Part shown: in pieces, positions 8,217 to 18,221 of the stretch
Layout of the letters: each line of letters begins with the position of its first letter
Numbering within the stretch: the first letter of the stretch is position 1
Assembly: GCA_965208275.1 (NCBI GenBank)
Contig: OZ242331.1
Span: 4,340,001 to 4,404,000, forward strand
Length of the DNA: 64,000 bases
Direction: 5' to 3'
Source of the DNA: Bin5 sp022827195
GTDB taxonomy: Bacteria > Chloroflexota > Anaerolineae > Caldilineales > Caldilineaceae
Notes under the pieces: model-generated
What the model was told of the DNA's origin: nothing
Database searches by the model: none
Seen by the model: the letters and a program-made list of their open reading frames with translations, nothing else
Translations under genes and position numbers: made by a program

Positions 8217-11200
8217 ATGACCAGTTCATCCGCCTCTACGCAAAATAATCTGTCCAAATTCCAAAACCTGCTCCGCGAACTGTTCCAGTTCGACTGCGCT
8301 GAACTGGATTTTGGGATCTACCGTATCATGAATCACAAACGGGATACGGTTGAGCGGTTCATCAGGGAGCAGTTGCCGGACAAAATCGCAGCCGAACTGG
8401 ATAATGGCGAATTGGCGCAGCAGGCGCAAGCGAAGGCCAAGCTTGACGAAGCTGCGCAGCAGGTGAGGTCAACCTTGAGTGAGGATGCGATTGACGACAG
8501 TGGCAATTTGGACCCAAAGTATCGCGAGTTTAACGTTGGCAAGAATTACCTGGAGGCGCAAGCGCAAGTTGCCGACGGCAGCCGAAGCCGCGATGCCGTT
8601 GAAGCCGCCATCTATAACCATCTCTATACCTTTTTCAACCGGTACTACGACAAAGGTGACTTTATCTCCAAGCGTCGTTACTCACGCAACCAACGGTACG
8701 CCATTCCATACAACGGCGAGGAGGTCTATCTCCACTGGGCCAACAGTGACCAGTACTACGTCAAATCCGACGAGTACTTCCGCAACTATGACTGGAAAGC
8801 GCCAAACGGTGTCAGCGTCCATTTTCGCCTCAGAAACGCAAACGTAGAGCAGAACAATATCAAAGGCGACAAGAGATTCTTCATACCGCTCATCTCAGAG
8901 ACGGCATGGGACGCAGGCCGCAATGCAGTCACAATTCCCTTCGAATACAGGCCCCTGTCTGACGTAGAGGAATCCGCGTATAGCAGGAACAACAAGCAGG
9001 AAGCCATCGTAGAAGTAGCCTCTTCTTCAATCCTCAAACGGGTACCCGCCAATTCTCCGGCCCAAGCTGCTCTGATCAGTGAACTGACCAAGAAGGACGA
9101 AACGGTCAACCAGTTGGAGCATCACCTTCGGCAGTACGTCCGGCGCAACAATTCCGACTTCTTTATCCACAAGGACTTGTCCGGCTTCCTCAACCGCGAG
9201 TTGGACTTCTATCTGAAGAACGAGGTACTGAATCTGGATAATCTAGCCACCGCCGGCCAAGATTTGTGCGAAGGCTGGTTCCAGGAGATACGGTTGACGA
9301 AGGATGCCGGCAGTCAAATCATCGAGTTTCTGTCTCAAATTGAAGGCTTCCAGAAGATGCTCTGGGAGAAACGGAAATTCGTTACGGAAACGCAGTATTG
9401 CGTCAGAGTCGGCGTCATTGACGAAAAGTTTTACTCTGAAATAGCGACGAATGAGAGGCAGTGGCAAGAGTGGCAAGAACTTCACACATTGGACATTTCG
9501 GACCGAAGCGAGATGTTCCTGCGCGCTCATCCCACGCTAATGCTGGACACCTGCAATTTTGAAGCGGACTTCACTGACCGACTGCTAGCCTCCTTCGATG
9601 ACCTAGACGGCATAACCGACGGGTTGCTAGTTCATAGCGAGAATTGGCAAGCACTCACTCTATTGACGGAGCGTTGGAAACAACAAGTAAACTGCATTTA
9701 TATCGACCCTCCTTACAATACAGACGCGTCTGCAATATTGTACAAGAACGGCTACAAGGATTCCACTTGGCTTACGATGATGATGAGCAATTTGCGATCA
9801 GCAAGAGCGCTTCTTCTAGCACACGGAGTTATTTGCTGTGCAATTGACGACGAAGAGGCTTGGCGGCTTAGAGCCTTATTGCAGAGAGTGTTTGAACGAG
9901 AATTAGGAATCGCCCCAGTTCGGTCTAATCCAGTTGGCCGTAAGTCAACTGGTCAGTTTTCTCCTTCCCATGAATATGCCATGTTTTTTGGTCGAGAGAA
10001 CTCATTGCCTGGCCCCCTAGCGAAGACAGAAAAACAGTTAGCGCGATACCCTCTTTCGGACGAAAAAGGTCGGTATGCTTGGCTTACACTTATAAGGCAA
10101 GGGTCAAACGATAAGAGGGAAGACGCCCCCAAAATGTTTTATCCAATTCTTGTTGGAGAAAATGATGTACTCCGTATTCCTAAGATGGAATGGGATGATA
10201 ATAAGAGAGAATATACGATTTTGGAGGATCCAAGAGATGAGGAGAACGTAGTTTGGCCCGTGAGGGATGGAATCGAAAAGAACTGGCATAGAGGATGGGA
10301 ACGAGTACAGTCTGAACCGGAAGAGTATCAGGTTCGCCGTTCCGAAGGCGGCGAAGTCGGAATTCAATTCAAGACTCGAATGGACGAACAAGCGATGCCT
10401 TCAACTTGGTGGGACAACAAAAAGTACGCTTCATCCAACCATGGAGCAAAAGTGTTGAAGGAACTTTTCCTAGAGAGTCCTTTTGATTACCCCAAGTCTG
10501 TTCCCTTAGTGGAGGATTGTATCCGTGCTTCTGGCAGTGATGGAAAATCAAGTATTTTAGACTACTTCGCCGGCTCCGGCACGACTGGCCACGCCGTCAT
10601 CAATCTAAATCGTGAAGATGGTGAGCAGCGGAAGTTTATACTTGTCGAAATGGGAGATCATTTCGACACAGTGTTGCTACCCCGCGTCAAGAAGGTGACT
10701 TTCACTCCAGAGTGGAAGGAGGGTAATCCAATGCGCCAGGCCACCGTGGAAGAGGCAGAACGTTCTGCTCGCCTCGTCAAATACATCCGCCTAGAATCCT
10801 ACGAGGACGCGTTGGATTGCATCGGGTTCGAGCAACCGTCTGGTCAGATAGAGCTGGCAGACTCAGCGGACGAATACCTGCTCAAGTACATGCTGAAGTG
10901 GGAGACGAAGGGGAGCGAAACGTTGCTCAACGCTGCTAATCTGGTCAGACCTTTCTCGTACCTGCTGCGGGTCCACGACAAAGGAGAGAAGCAGGAACGG
11001 AAAGTGGACTTGGCGGAGACGTTCAATTACCTTCTGGGGTTGAACGTGCGCAAGCGGAAGGTGTACCACGACAACCGGCGTTGTTACCTAGTGTACCAAG
11101 GCGAAACCCGAGACAGGCCCGGCCACACAGTCATGGTCATCTGGCGCGAAACAGAGGGCTGGACCGAAGATGATTTCGCGCGCGACCGCGATTTTGTTAG

Positions 11201-11321
11201 CCAGCACAACCTTGCCGCAGAAGCCGAAACAGTCTACATCAACGGCGATTCGGCCATTCCCAACGTCAAACCCATTGAGCCGCTGTTCAAGGAGCGTATG
11301 TTCGCAGGCGTCCACCTATAG
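8217..11321 (+). CDS. mod: Type III-like adenine DNA methyltransferase (Mod)
   Basis: Beta-class N6-adenine DNA methyltransferase of 1034 aa. DPPY (residues 497-500) precedes FAGSGTTGH (784-792), the motif order of type III Mod subunits. The first 300 residues (FDCAELDFGIYRIMN, then a coiled, basic region) are the long N-terminal extension of the giant Mod group, and the region between the motifs is the target recognition domain. It would methylate one strand of a non-palindromic site and guide the Res subunit. The ATG at 8217 is chosen; the frame extends 38 codons further without homology. The restriction gene begins 27 bp after the stop. The central 9.6-10.5 kb part, covering the recognition domain, is clearly more AT-rich than the flanks, as expected for exchangeable specificity DNA. 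Confidence 0.9.
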   Translation: MTSSSASTQNNLSKFQNLLRELFQFDCAELDFGIYRIMNHKRDTVERFIREQLPDKIAAELDNGELAQQAQAKAKLDEAAQQVRSTLSEDAIDDSGNLDPKYREFNVGKNYLEAQAQVADGSRSRDAVEAAIYNHLYTFFNRYYDKGDFISKRRYSRNQRYAIPYNGEEVYLHWANSDQYYVKSDEYFRNYDWKAPNGVSVHFRLRNANVEQNNIKGDKRFFIPLISETAWDAGRNAVTIPFEYRPLSDVEESAYSRNNKQEAIVEVASSSILKRVPANSPAQAALISELTKKDETVNQLEHHLRQYVRRNNSDFFIHKDLSGFLNRELDFYLKNEVLNLDNLATAGQDLCEGWFQEIRLTKDAGSQIIEFLSQIEGFQKMLWEKRKFVTETQYCVRVGVIDEKFYSEIATNERQWQEWQELHTLDISDRSEMFLRAHPTLMLDTCNFEADFTDRLLASFDDLDGITDGLLVHSENWQALTLLTERWKQQVNCIYIDPPYNTDASAILYKNGYKDSTWLTMMMSNLRSARALLLAHGVICCAIDDEEAWRLRALLQRVFERELGIAPVRSNPVGRKSTGQFSPSHEYAMFFGRENSLPGPLAKTEKQLARYPLSDEKGRYAWLTLIRQGSNDKREDAPKMFYPILVGENDVLRIPKMEWDDNKREYTILEDPRDEENVVWPVRDGIEKNWHRGWERVQSEPEEYQVRRSEGGEVGIQFKTRMDEQAMPSTWWDNKKYASSNHGAKVLKELFLESPFDYPKSVPLVEDCIRASGSDGKSSILDYFAGSGTTGHAVINLNREDGEQRKFILVEMGDHFDTVLLPRVKKVTFTPEWKEGNPMRQATVEEAERSARLVKYIRLESYEDALDCIGFEQPSGQIELADSADEYLLKYMLKWETKGSETLLNAANLVRPFSYLLRVHDKGEKQERKVDLAETFNYLLGLNVRKRKVYHDNRRCYLVYQGETRDRPGHTVMVIWRETEGWTEDDFARDRDFVSQHNLAAEAETVYINGDSAIPNVKPIEPLFKERMFAGVHL

Positions 11322-11348
11322 CGTCAACGATTTACAGGAAGACCAACA

Positions 11349-13244
11349 TTGTCACCAAAGCGTCCTCTCATTATGGGCAGCCCGCCAAGCACGCAAGGGT
11401 ACGCCAGACTGGAACAGAAGCTGGCGCTTCTCCATTGGCTGCACAGCCGGCTTGGCTATGAAGACACGCTCGAACTGCTGCGTGACACAAAGAAGGTTGA
11501 CGAAGGATTTGACGCCAACGGCCGCAGCTTTATCAGTACGCATCTCATAACGCGGTCCGGGCAGATGCGCGGCTTGGCTGCCGACGACTTGCACCGTTAC
11601 GATGACAACATCCGTAGACACTTGGCGGGTATGAATGAGGGAAGGTCGGAGCCGCTTACACTGCGCTATTTCCAGTATCTGGCGGCGCTCTACTCAGAAA
11701 TATACCTTGATCACTATGTCAACCGGCGCAACGCCCTGCTACGTTCACTCAACGCTTTCGTCTCTGGGTACAGCTCAAGACCCCCATCCAACCGGCAGTA
11801 CGAGCCCTTTGCCGATTCCGACCTTTCCAAACTTGCGTTCTGGATGGCAACCGGTAGCGGCAAGACCCTGTTGTTGCACCTGAATTATAGACAGTTCATC
11901 CACTACAATTGCAAGCCGCTAGACAACATTCTGTTAATAACGCCTAACGAAGGGTTGAGCCAACAGCATCTCGATGAACTGCGTGCGTCCAATATTGCCG
12001 CCAAACGGTTCGATATCAACGAAGCGGGGATGCTTTTGAGCGCGGCAGGAACGATAAGAGTTACCGAAATCACCAAGTTGGTAGACGAAAAGAGGGGCGG
12101 TGGCGTGCGTGTGCCCGTCGAGACATTCGAGGGCAACAATCTGATCTTTGTGGATGAAGGACACAAGGGCGCCGGCGGGGATGCTTGGAGGGGATTGCGT
12201 GACGCGCTGGCAGAGACCGGGTTCACCTTTGAGTACAGCGCTACTTTTGGGCAGGCCTTGGCCGCGGCCAAGAACGACGCGCTGCTCACCGAATATGGCA
12301 AGGCGATCCTCTTTGACTATTCGTACCGTCACTTCTACGAAGACGGTTATGGCAAAGACTTTCAGATTCTCAACCTGCAGAAGTCCACATCCCCGCAGCA
12401 GACTGACACGCTCCTGATGGCCAACATGCTGGCATTCTACGAGCAGCAACTCCTCTTTGCTCAACAGGGCGTCGCTCTCAAGCCATACAATCTCTCCCGA
12501 CCTCTTTGGACCTTCGTTGGTGGCAGCGTCAATGTTGTGTTCCAGAAAGACAATAGTAAGCGTAGTGACGTCCTTACGGTTTCCCGCTTCCTGCAGCGAG
12601 TTCTGAACGACGGGCAGTGGGCTGTCGATACGATTGATCGGTTACTCAATAATGATTCCGGGTTGAAATACGCCAACGGGCGGGACGTCTTTGAAGGCAA
12701 GTTAGGCTTCCTGAGTCAAAACGAGTCGGATGCTAAGACCACCTACAAGAACGCGCTGCGCAAGGTTATGCATACCGAAAGTGGCGGGCTGCAACTCCAT
12801 CTTTTGCGCGGCTGTGAAGGTGAGATCGGCATGAAGTCAGCCGGCGGGGAAGACTACTTCGGCGTAATTTACATCGGAGACACAAGCAAGTTTAGGTCAC
12901 TCGTAGAGGCCGACGATTCAGGTATTGTCGTCACTGCTGACGTCCTTCACGATTCTTTGTTTGAGCGGATCAACGAGCCTGAATCAACCATCGAGATTCT
13001 GGCCGGCGCGCGCAAGTTTATGGAGGGGTGGAACTCTTGGCGCGTTTCGAACATGGGTCTCTTGAACATCGGCGCCAGCGAAGGGTCGCTCATCATCCAA
13101 CTATTCGGACGCGGCGTTCGCTTGAAGGGCCGAGGCATGTCATTGAAGCGGAGTTCGGCACTGCCCGACTCGATTCATCCTGCCGACATACAATTGCTAG
13201 AAACGCTGAACATTTTCGCACTGCGGGCAGACTACATGTCCTAG
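11349..13244 (+). CDS. res: Type III restriction Res subunit, N-terminal helicase part (cut by in-frame amber)
   Basis: DEAD/DEAH-box helicase part of a type III-like restriction enzyme, 631 aa up to an in-frame TAG (13242-13244). Motifs: Walker A ATGSGKT (167-173), motif II DEGH (269-272), SATF (motif III), and motif VI QLFGRGVRLKG (584-594). The start is TTG at 11349 because AGGAAGA lies 6 nt before it, while the ATG at 11373 has no ribosome site. After the TAG the same frame continues with FREYLQGEGI and the nuclease domain to 14537, so this is one 1062-residue gene split by a single stop. The helicase half alone would lack cleavage activity. Confidence 0.85.
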   Translation: MSPKRPLIMGSPPSTQGYARLEQKLALLHWLHSRLGYEDTLELLRDTKKVDEGFDANGRSFISTHLITRSGQMRGLAADDLHRYDDNIRRHLAGMNEGRSEPLTLRYFQYLAALYSEIYLDHYVNRRNALLRSLNAFVSGYSSRPPSNRQYEPFADSDLSKLAFWMATGSGKTLLLHLNYRQFIHYNCKPLDNILLITPNEGLSQQHLDELRASNIAAKRFDINEAGMLLSAAGTIRVTEITKLVDEKRGGGVRVPVETFEGNNLIFVDEGHKGAGGDAWRGLRDALAETGFTFEYSATFGQALAAAKNDALLTEYGKAILFDYSYRHFYEDGYGKDFQILNLQKSTSPQQTDTLLMANMLAFYEQQLLFAQQGVALKPYNLSRPLWTFVGGSVNVVFQKDNSKRSDVLTVSRFLQRVLNDGQWAVDTIDRLLNNDSGLKYANGRDVFEGKLGFLSQNESDAKTTYKNALRKVMHTESGGLQLHLLRGCEGEIGMKSAGGEDYFGVIYIGDTSKFRSLVEADDSGIVVTADVLHDSLFERINEPESTIEILAGARKFMEGWNSWRVSNMGLLNIGASEGSLIIQLFGRGVRLKGRGMSLKRSSALPDSIHPADIQLLETLNIFALRADYMS

Positions 13245-13301
13245 TTTCGCGAATATCTGCAGGGCGAAGGCATCCTTGCCCAAGAGACAATCGATCTGCC
13301 A

Positions 13302-14537
13302 TTGTTCATCCAAACGAATGAGGCTTTCCTGGATAAGGGACTGCTCATCCCCCGCCTAGACGAAGGCAGAGCGTTTTCCCTTGAGAAGACCGTGCTTCTG
13401 CAACACAAAGTCCTTGATAAGCCGGTTGCGGTAGAAATGTCAACGACCGTGCAACAGATTACAAGCGCGGGAAACGGCGTCACAGACATTGAGGCGACTA
13501 CAGGAGCCGAACAATCAATTCCATCGCGTAGCCTTGACTTAGTGGACTGGGACAGGGTCTATCTGGCCATATTGGAGTACAAGGAATCCAGGAATATGAG
13601 CAATTTGCTAGTACAAGCAGAGATGTTGCGGCCTATCCTGGAGTGCAACCCTAGGACATATCGCCTGATAGCCGAGAAATCGGTTGTCGAGCCAAAGAGT
13701 TTCCAAGAACGTCAACTGCTGCAGGATGCCGTGACCAACATCCTTCGAAAATATGCCGATTCGGTCTACCGACACCGGCTGGCGCAGTGGGAATCGGAAA
13801 ACCTGACTTACCGTGAACTTGACCATTCCGATGACAACTTTCGATTTAATCCAGGTGCAAGGGAAGACAAGGGGTCATATGTTGTCAGAGTCCCTAAAGA
13901 CAATGAAAAATTAATCCAACACGTTGAAAAGTTGATCGAGGAGTGCAGCCAAATTTATGAGGATGACCAAGATGACCTGCCGCGCATTCATTTCGACAGA
14001 CACCTGTACCAGCCGTTACTGATAGAAGCCGACGGCGTAACATCGTCCCCGCCCGGCTTGGAGGAAAGCGAGAGCAAGTTCGTTGTCGACCTGAGAGAAT
14101 ATTGTAAGAAGAAGCAGGCCGGATTTAGGCCCGGAACCGAACTGTATCTTCTCCGCAATCTTAGCCGGGGCAAGGGCGTGGGCTTTTTCAACAACAACGG
14201 CTTTTACCCCGATTTCATCCTCTGGATCAAGACCGGGGATGGACAACGCATTGTGTTTATCGAACCACATGGCATGCTCCACCAGAAAGCATACGCAAAA
14301 GATGATAAAGCGCAGCTCCATGAGCGATTGACGGAATTAGCCCAGAAAATCGCCAAGCGTTCCGGCATTCCAGAAGTACTGCTTGATTCATACATTATCT
14401 CCGCAACCAAGTTTCAAGATCTGAAGGACTATTACGACAACGGGAAGTGGACCGAGGACGATTTTGCAGCAAAGCACATTCTGTTTCAAGAACCGGAAGT
14501 TGGGTACAACTACATAGAGAAAATCCTCCAGCCTTGA
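13302..14537 (+). CDS. res: Type III restriction Res subunit, C-terminal nuclease part (downstream of amber)
   Basis: This continues the frame of the helicase gene; codons between 13245 and here are also open and conserved in style, so the 13302 TTG is only the first possible initiator. The C-terminal region has a PD-(D/E)XK-like core: YPDFILWIK with Asp at overall codon 955, then FIEPHG with Glu at 972 (E-x-H replacing the usual E-x-K). Without readthrough or reinitiation this domain is not made as part of the enzyme. No ribosome site is seen near 13302. Treat as the 3' part of a disrupted gene, unless the TAG is an assembly error. Confidence 0.75.
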   Translation: MFIQTNEAFLDKGLLIPRLDEGRAFSLEKTVLLQHKVLDKPVAVEMSTTVQQITSAGNGVTDIEATTGAEQSIPSRSLDLVDWDRVYLAILEYKESRNMSNLLVQAEMLRPILECNPRTYRLIAEKSVVEPKSFQERQLLQDAVTNILRKYADSVYRHRLAQWESENLTYRELDHSDDNFRFNPGAREDKGSYVVRVPKDNEKLIQHVEKLIEECSQIYEDDQDDLPRIHFDRHLYQPLLIEADGVTSSPPGLEESESKFVVDLREYCKKKQAGFRPGTELYLLRNLSRGKGVGFFNNNGFYPDFILWIKTGDGQRIVFIEPHGMLHQKAYAKDDKAQLHERLTELAQKIAKRSGIPEVLLDSYIISATKFQDLKDYYDNGKWTEDDFAAKHILFQEPEVGYNYIEKILQP

Positions 14538-14603
14538 TTGATTTGCGTGTCGAATTTCTGGTGTTCTTTCGCTAAGCATTAATCTTCCCTGCACCGCGAC
14601 ATC

Positions 14604-14723
14604 CTACTCCCTGGAAAACGGCAGTTCCGTTTCTTCGAGGTCGCTGTCGGCAGGGTCGCGCCAAGTGGGCGGAAGGTAGTCGGTGATGGCGTTACCGGTG
14701 TGGCGGGTTGTGCGCAGGTTCAT
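14604..14723 (-). other. Possible 39-codon gene remnant
   Basis: A short minus-strand frame encodes MNLRTTRHTGN...ITDYLPPTWRDP and ends in an acidic tail. It has coding-like composition but no recognisable family and may be a C-terminal relic. Confidence 0.2.
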
Positions 14724-14885
14724 GGAGGAAATTGACGGAGGGGTTACAAAGATGAGCATACGGATGTCGTACGACTCAATCAGAAAGGACTATATCCGCA
14801 AAGGGGAAGTGCGAAATCCGGGGAAAGGAGGAGAGATCGGGGAGCCCTATATCTTCCTTAGGGGCAAATTTCTGTTTATGAAACA

Positions 14886-15126
14886 TGAGCTTGGCCCCAA
14901 AAACTGGACCACAAGCTAAGGTGTATAATGGAGCAATTCACCGAGCCTGTGGAGGGGCAGAACAATGGTCAAGAGACGGCGGCAACACTCGGTGGTCTAC
15001 AAGTTTCGGATTGGCTATATCCTTCCGGAAGCAGCTTGTTTTTCTCAGGACGCACAGCACTTTAGATTCAATGGCGGCGTGTTGGAGACGCGCCGCGATT
15101 TCCTTAGGCCGCACACGCCGAGATGA
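14886..15126 (+). mobile_element. IS3-family left-end remnant
   Basis: Starts with a TGAGCTTGGCCCCAAAAACT terminal-repeat-like end (14886-14905) followed by TATAAT at 14933-14938, as in IS3-type element tips, and then the beginning of an OrfA-like frame. No right end or orfB is seen, so only the tip survives. Confidence 0.55.
14965..15126 (+). pseudogene. Truncated IS3 OrfA-like transposase start
   Basis: A 53-codon frame with a good Shine-Dalgarno sequence (GGAGGGG, 14951-14957). It begins MVKRRRQHSVVYKFRIGYIL, like the MxKRRRxSxxxKFRxxLE start of IS3 OrfA proteins. The helix-turn-helix that should follow is replaced by unrelated residues. Confidence 0.5.
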
Positions 15127-15367
15127 CCGGTTTGCGGCTAGCAGCCCGTCTCTTCATTTGGGCCTCGGAGGGTCGTAAAAAAACTGTTCGGAAAGGTCAG
15201 GGTCGGCGAGGAGGAGCGTATGGTTGCGAGGTGTATTGCAGATTTAGAGGACTCTGACGCCCTGCTGAAGCCTGTTTGTTTCCTTTCAGCCGATGGCGGA
15301 CGACTCCATCAGACTGCATGTGCATGAAACCCTTTGTGTCGGGTTGCGATGACAACGAAGGGCGCAT
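15127..15367. other. Non-coding stretch after the IS3 remnant
   Basis: Nothing recognisable on either strand; together with 14538-14885 it forms a decayed spacer between the restriction genes and the DUF262 gene. Confidence 0.3.
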
Positions 15368-17212
15368 CTACGATTCTATCCTTTCGATCTCCCCTGTTAC
15401 TTTGTGTCCGCGCGGCCAGATCTTGATGATATAGTCAGCAAGTCTCTCACCCCTCAAATGGATCTGCTCCTCACCCCAATCTTTTTCAGGTGCGTAGTTG
15501 ATCAATTCCTTATTGATGTAGAGATTATCTTCCTCATGAAGGATGCGTCGTTTATCAGCCCATGGCCGATTGCTCAGTTTTGAATTCAGCCCATGATCGA
15601 CCAAGGTCAAATTGCCCAGGCGATGGATGATAATGTCACGCATGGCCTCAGCGTCTTCGCCGGAGTCTGCCGGAAGCGGCCACGCGTCGACGCTACGGGT
15701 TTGAGGCATCAGATGCTCTACTGGGAGACGGCCAGTCAGTTTTTCTCTTCCTGGGCGTTTACCCCGCATCATTCCCCTTTCAACCGCTTCAAGCACTTGC
15801 CGGATAGTCCACGCCGGCATCCTTCGTTCCAGAACTGCTTGCCGTACCTCGTCGTCATTTGGCCAGTAGTCCCGGACCCGTTCGTATTTGCTGAACTGTT
15901 CGATAATGGCGTTGCTGAATGGCATTTCACCGGTTGGCGCTTGGGGCAAGACGGCCAAAAGCTCCAGTGCAGTCACGTCATAATTCCGTCCCTGACGACC
16001 AACAATGGCACGCCTCCAAAGAAAGCTATCCAGAGCTCCGAGACATCTCCTGCAATCTTCAGGCGCCATGGCAGTCCGCGACAGAGCCAACAACAGAGGC
16101 CAGAACGCACCTATTCCGAGCGCTCTCCTGCGCGAGTGGAAAATGGTCTCCAGGTTTCCGTCCCATTCATTTGTAGTTTGCCATTGTAGAAAGTATTGTC
16201 CATCCTTCTTAAGTCCGACACACCAGTCCTCCAAATCTACGAGGCTGTCCGGCCTATCCAATTCGGAGCGGAAGACTCGGAAAACACGACGTGCATTAAC
16301 CGGACGTAGGAGCTTAGACTCAAGCCAGTAGTCCAAGAAGAGATCAGACAATCGCCGACGGCCTGCGCCACGTCCGGTTTCCTGCAGCCATTGACGGTCG
16401 TCGAATGCCAGCAGATAACGTTCGTACAATTCACCCTGATCAACACTCGGAATTTCACCAGCCTTGAACAGGATGTAGTTCTTAACCTTCTCCCACTCGG
16501 ATAGAGGTTCACCCCGGGCATTCAGGGCTTCAAATATCGCGGACTCATTCTCGTCAGCGCCCAGATAGATCGCTACCACTTGCAGCTTGTCACAAATTGC
16601 TGTCAAGAGGGCGTGTGCGCGCTCCGCTACCGAGGGTCCAGATCCTTCTCCCCCTTCCAGCCATTGAGATGCTTCTCGCCGAAAGAATCGATAACAGTCC
16701 CCTATGGGCCCAGAGATGTCAGGAATCTGTCCGCCGTCTCTGCTGGCCTTCATTATGTCGGTGAATGACCGAAAGTCACCAGCTAAGGGGTGGATCTTGT
16801 CAGGCTCCGAGGCAGAATGCGATGGCCCAACCCAATTGATGGTAAATGCTCGCGCCGACTCCTCAAGAGACGAAAGTTCTTCGTGCTTCCCAAAGGTGTC
16901 AGCTACCGCCGTCAACAATAGTTGAATGGTTGTGAGCCGTTGTTGCCCATCTACGACCGCGTACTGCTTGGCAGCTTGAACTTGCACCGTCATTTCTTTG
17001 AGTACAGTGGCACCGAGAAAGTGTGGCTTGCGTGATGCTGGACCGTGTTGTCCCCCGGCGTTTGGTGGGGGAGTTGCCAGTTCCATGATATCCAGCCACA
17101 AGGGTTCCCACTGGTCGTCTCTGTTCCAGACGTATGTGCGCTGATAGTTGGGAATTAGATAGACAATGGGCGCATTGAATAGGTCACGAACTGTCGGCTT
17201 AGAAGTGTCCAT
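15368..17212 (-). CDS. DUF262/DUF1524 (GmrSD-like) nuclease
   Basis: A 614-aa protein with the fused GmrS-GmrD architecture. The N-terminal DUF262 part has IPNYQRTYVW (20-29) and the nucleotide-handling DGQQR (88-92). The C-terminal DUF1524 part is an HNH-like nuclease with EHLMPQ (499-504), HRLGNLTL (532-539) and NSKLSN (545-550). Relatives are type IV restriction enzymes that cleave modified (for example glucosylated) phage DNA; members of this family also occur in BREX and Ssp systems. It stands alone, after a GGGAAGG ribosome site 8 bp from the ATG. Full length by family standards. Its substrate is inferred only. Confidence 0.88.
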   Translation of the reverse strand: MDTSKPTVRDLFNAPIVYLIPNYQRTYVWNRDDQWEPLWLDIMELATPPPNAGGQHGPASRKPHFLGATVLKEMTVQVQAAKQYAVVDGQQRLTTIQLLLTAVADTFGKHEELSSLEESARAFTINWVGPSHSASEPDKIHPLAGDFRSFTDIMKASRDGGQIPDISGPIGDCYRFFRREASQWLEGGEGSGPSVAERAHALLTAICDKLQVVAIYLGADENESAIFEALNARGEPLSEWEKVKNYILFKAGEIPSVDQGELYERYLLAFDDRQWLQETGRGAGRRRLSDLFLDYWLESKLLRPVNARRVFRVFRSELDRPDSLVDLEDWCVGLKKDGQYFLQWQTTNEWDGNLETIFHSRRRALGIGAFWPLLLALSRTAMAPEDCRRCLGALDSFLWRRAIVGRQGRNYDVTALELLAVLPQAPTGEMPFSNAIIEQFSKYERVRDYWPNDDEVRQAVLERRMPAWTIRQVLEAVERGMMRGKRPGREKLTGRLPVEHLMPQTRSVDAWPLPADSGEDAEAMRDIIIHRLGNLTLVDHGLNSKLSNRPWADKRRILHEEDNLYINKELINYAPEKDWGEEQIHLRGERLADYIIKIWPRGHKVTGEIERIES

Positions 17213-17321
17213 AATGAAACCTTCCCGTTGACGACGTCAGAATCCCGAGTGAATAGCAGATGATATCAAGAGTTTCCACTTTACGAATGCGCGGGCGAGG
17301 ACACCGGCGTTCACAGCATGG

Positions 17322-17427
17322 TGGCGAGAGATGCGCCGGCAGACCCGGGATGGGCGCTGGCTTGGATAAAGATTGAGAGAAAGCCCAGTGCATTAGTCAG
17401 GAGGTGGATCTTGCTGCCAGAGCCATT
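17322..17427 (-). pseudogene. IS5-like transposase fragment
   Basis: Minus-strand translation gives NGSGSKIHLLTNALGFL followed by decaying sequence, matching the (G/T)KIHLLTDALG segment of IS5-family transposases. Stops and frameshifts surround it, and no terminal repeats are found. The rest of 17213-17618 shows nothing else. Confidence 0.6.
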
Positions 17428-17618
17428 CTGGCTACGTCCTCACCACTGGTCACAGCCACATTTTAGCACAGATTGGTGAAAGGAACTCAGCGGAACTGAT
17501 CCTTTTGCTCCACTACACTCTTGCACTTTCGCCCCTGCGGAATCGCGGCTACATTGGCGGTTGTACCAGAAAATGGGGGCGGGTTGGGCAATGAATTGCG
17601 CGGACCAGGCCGCCGGCC

Positions 17619-18221
17619 CTACGGCGGGCTGACCACCTCCACGTCGTGGGCGTTGGTGGCGGCAACCAGCGGCCCGTACACCCATGCGGTACGGCCTTCG
17701 TAGCTGATCTGCCACCAGTCGCTGGGGGCGGGGTTTTTGCCGGTGATGGGGAAGGCGTCGCCGGGTGCGGCGGTGCCGATGATGGCGTAGCTGGTGCCGG
17801 GGCCGGCGCGGACGTTGATGGGGGAGATAATGACGGCATGCGGCCTCAGGGCGGTCTGCGGGTCGGTCGTGGCGGCGCGGGTGACGGAGACGGTGTAGCC
17901 GGCCGGCGCGTTCGATCGCGGATGTTCGTTTCTGACGATCAGGTCGTACACGCCGGCGTGGGGCGCGTGCAGGACGATGCGAGCGTCAAGCCCGAAGAGA
18001 CCGCCGCCGCTGTTCTCGTCTACCATCAAGACCCCCTGATTCTCTCCGCGGTAACCAGAGACGGCGAGCTGAGAATCGGCCATGATGGAGCGCACGACGC
18101 TCTCGACCTTTTCATCCTGCTGCAGGTCGAGGGAAAGGTAGTCGATGTCGCTTGGGAAGTCGATGTTGCCGCGGTAGGTCTCTCCAACCGCGAGTCGTTT
18201 GCCATCGTCGGGGTCTTCCAA
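17619..18221 (-). CDS. 5'-truncated SH3-domain protein
   Basis: A 200-residue frame. Residues about 10-115 form a beta-rich domain, and residues 130-195 form a bacterial SH3 domain (INVRAGPGTSYAIIG ... DWWQISYEGRTAWVYG), a module that usually binds cell-wall peptides. Relatives carry a lipoprotein or secretion signal, which is missing here. The only possible initiator is a TTG at 18221, four codons after an in-frame TGA, and a heptamer repeat element (18219-18280) begins exactly there. The 5' end thus appears to have been lost to the repeat. A second, intact SH3 lipoprotein lies at 34242-35852. Confidence 0.6.
   Translation of the reverse strand: MEDPDDGKRLAVGETYRGNIDFPSDIDYLSLDLQQDEKVESVVRSIMADSQLAVSGYRGENQGVLMVDENSGGGLFGLDARIVLHAPHAGVYDLIVRNEHPRSNAPAGYTVSVTRAATTDPQTALRPHAVIISPINVRAGPGTSYAIIGTAAPGDAFPITGKNPAPSDWWQISYEGRTAWVYGPLVAATNAHDVEVVSPP

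Noticed and set aside
13242..13244. Amber codon as a sign of codon reassignment
   Set aside because: TAG ends other intact genes here, for example the GH67-like and GH127 genes, so it works as a stop.
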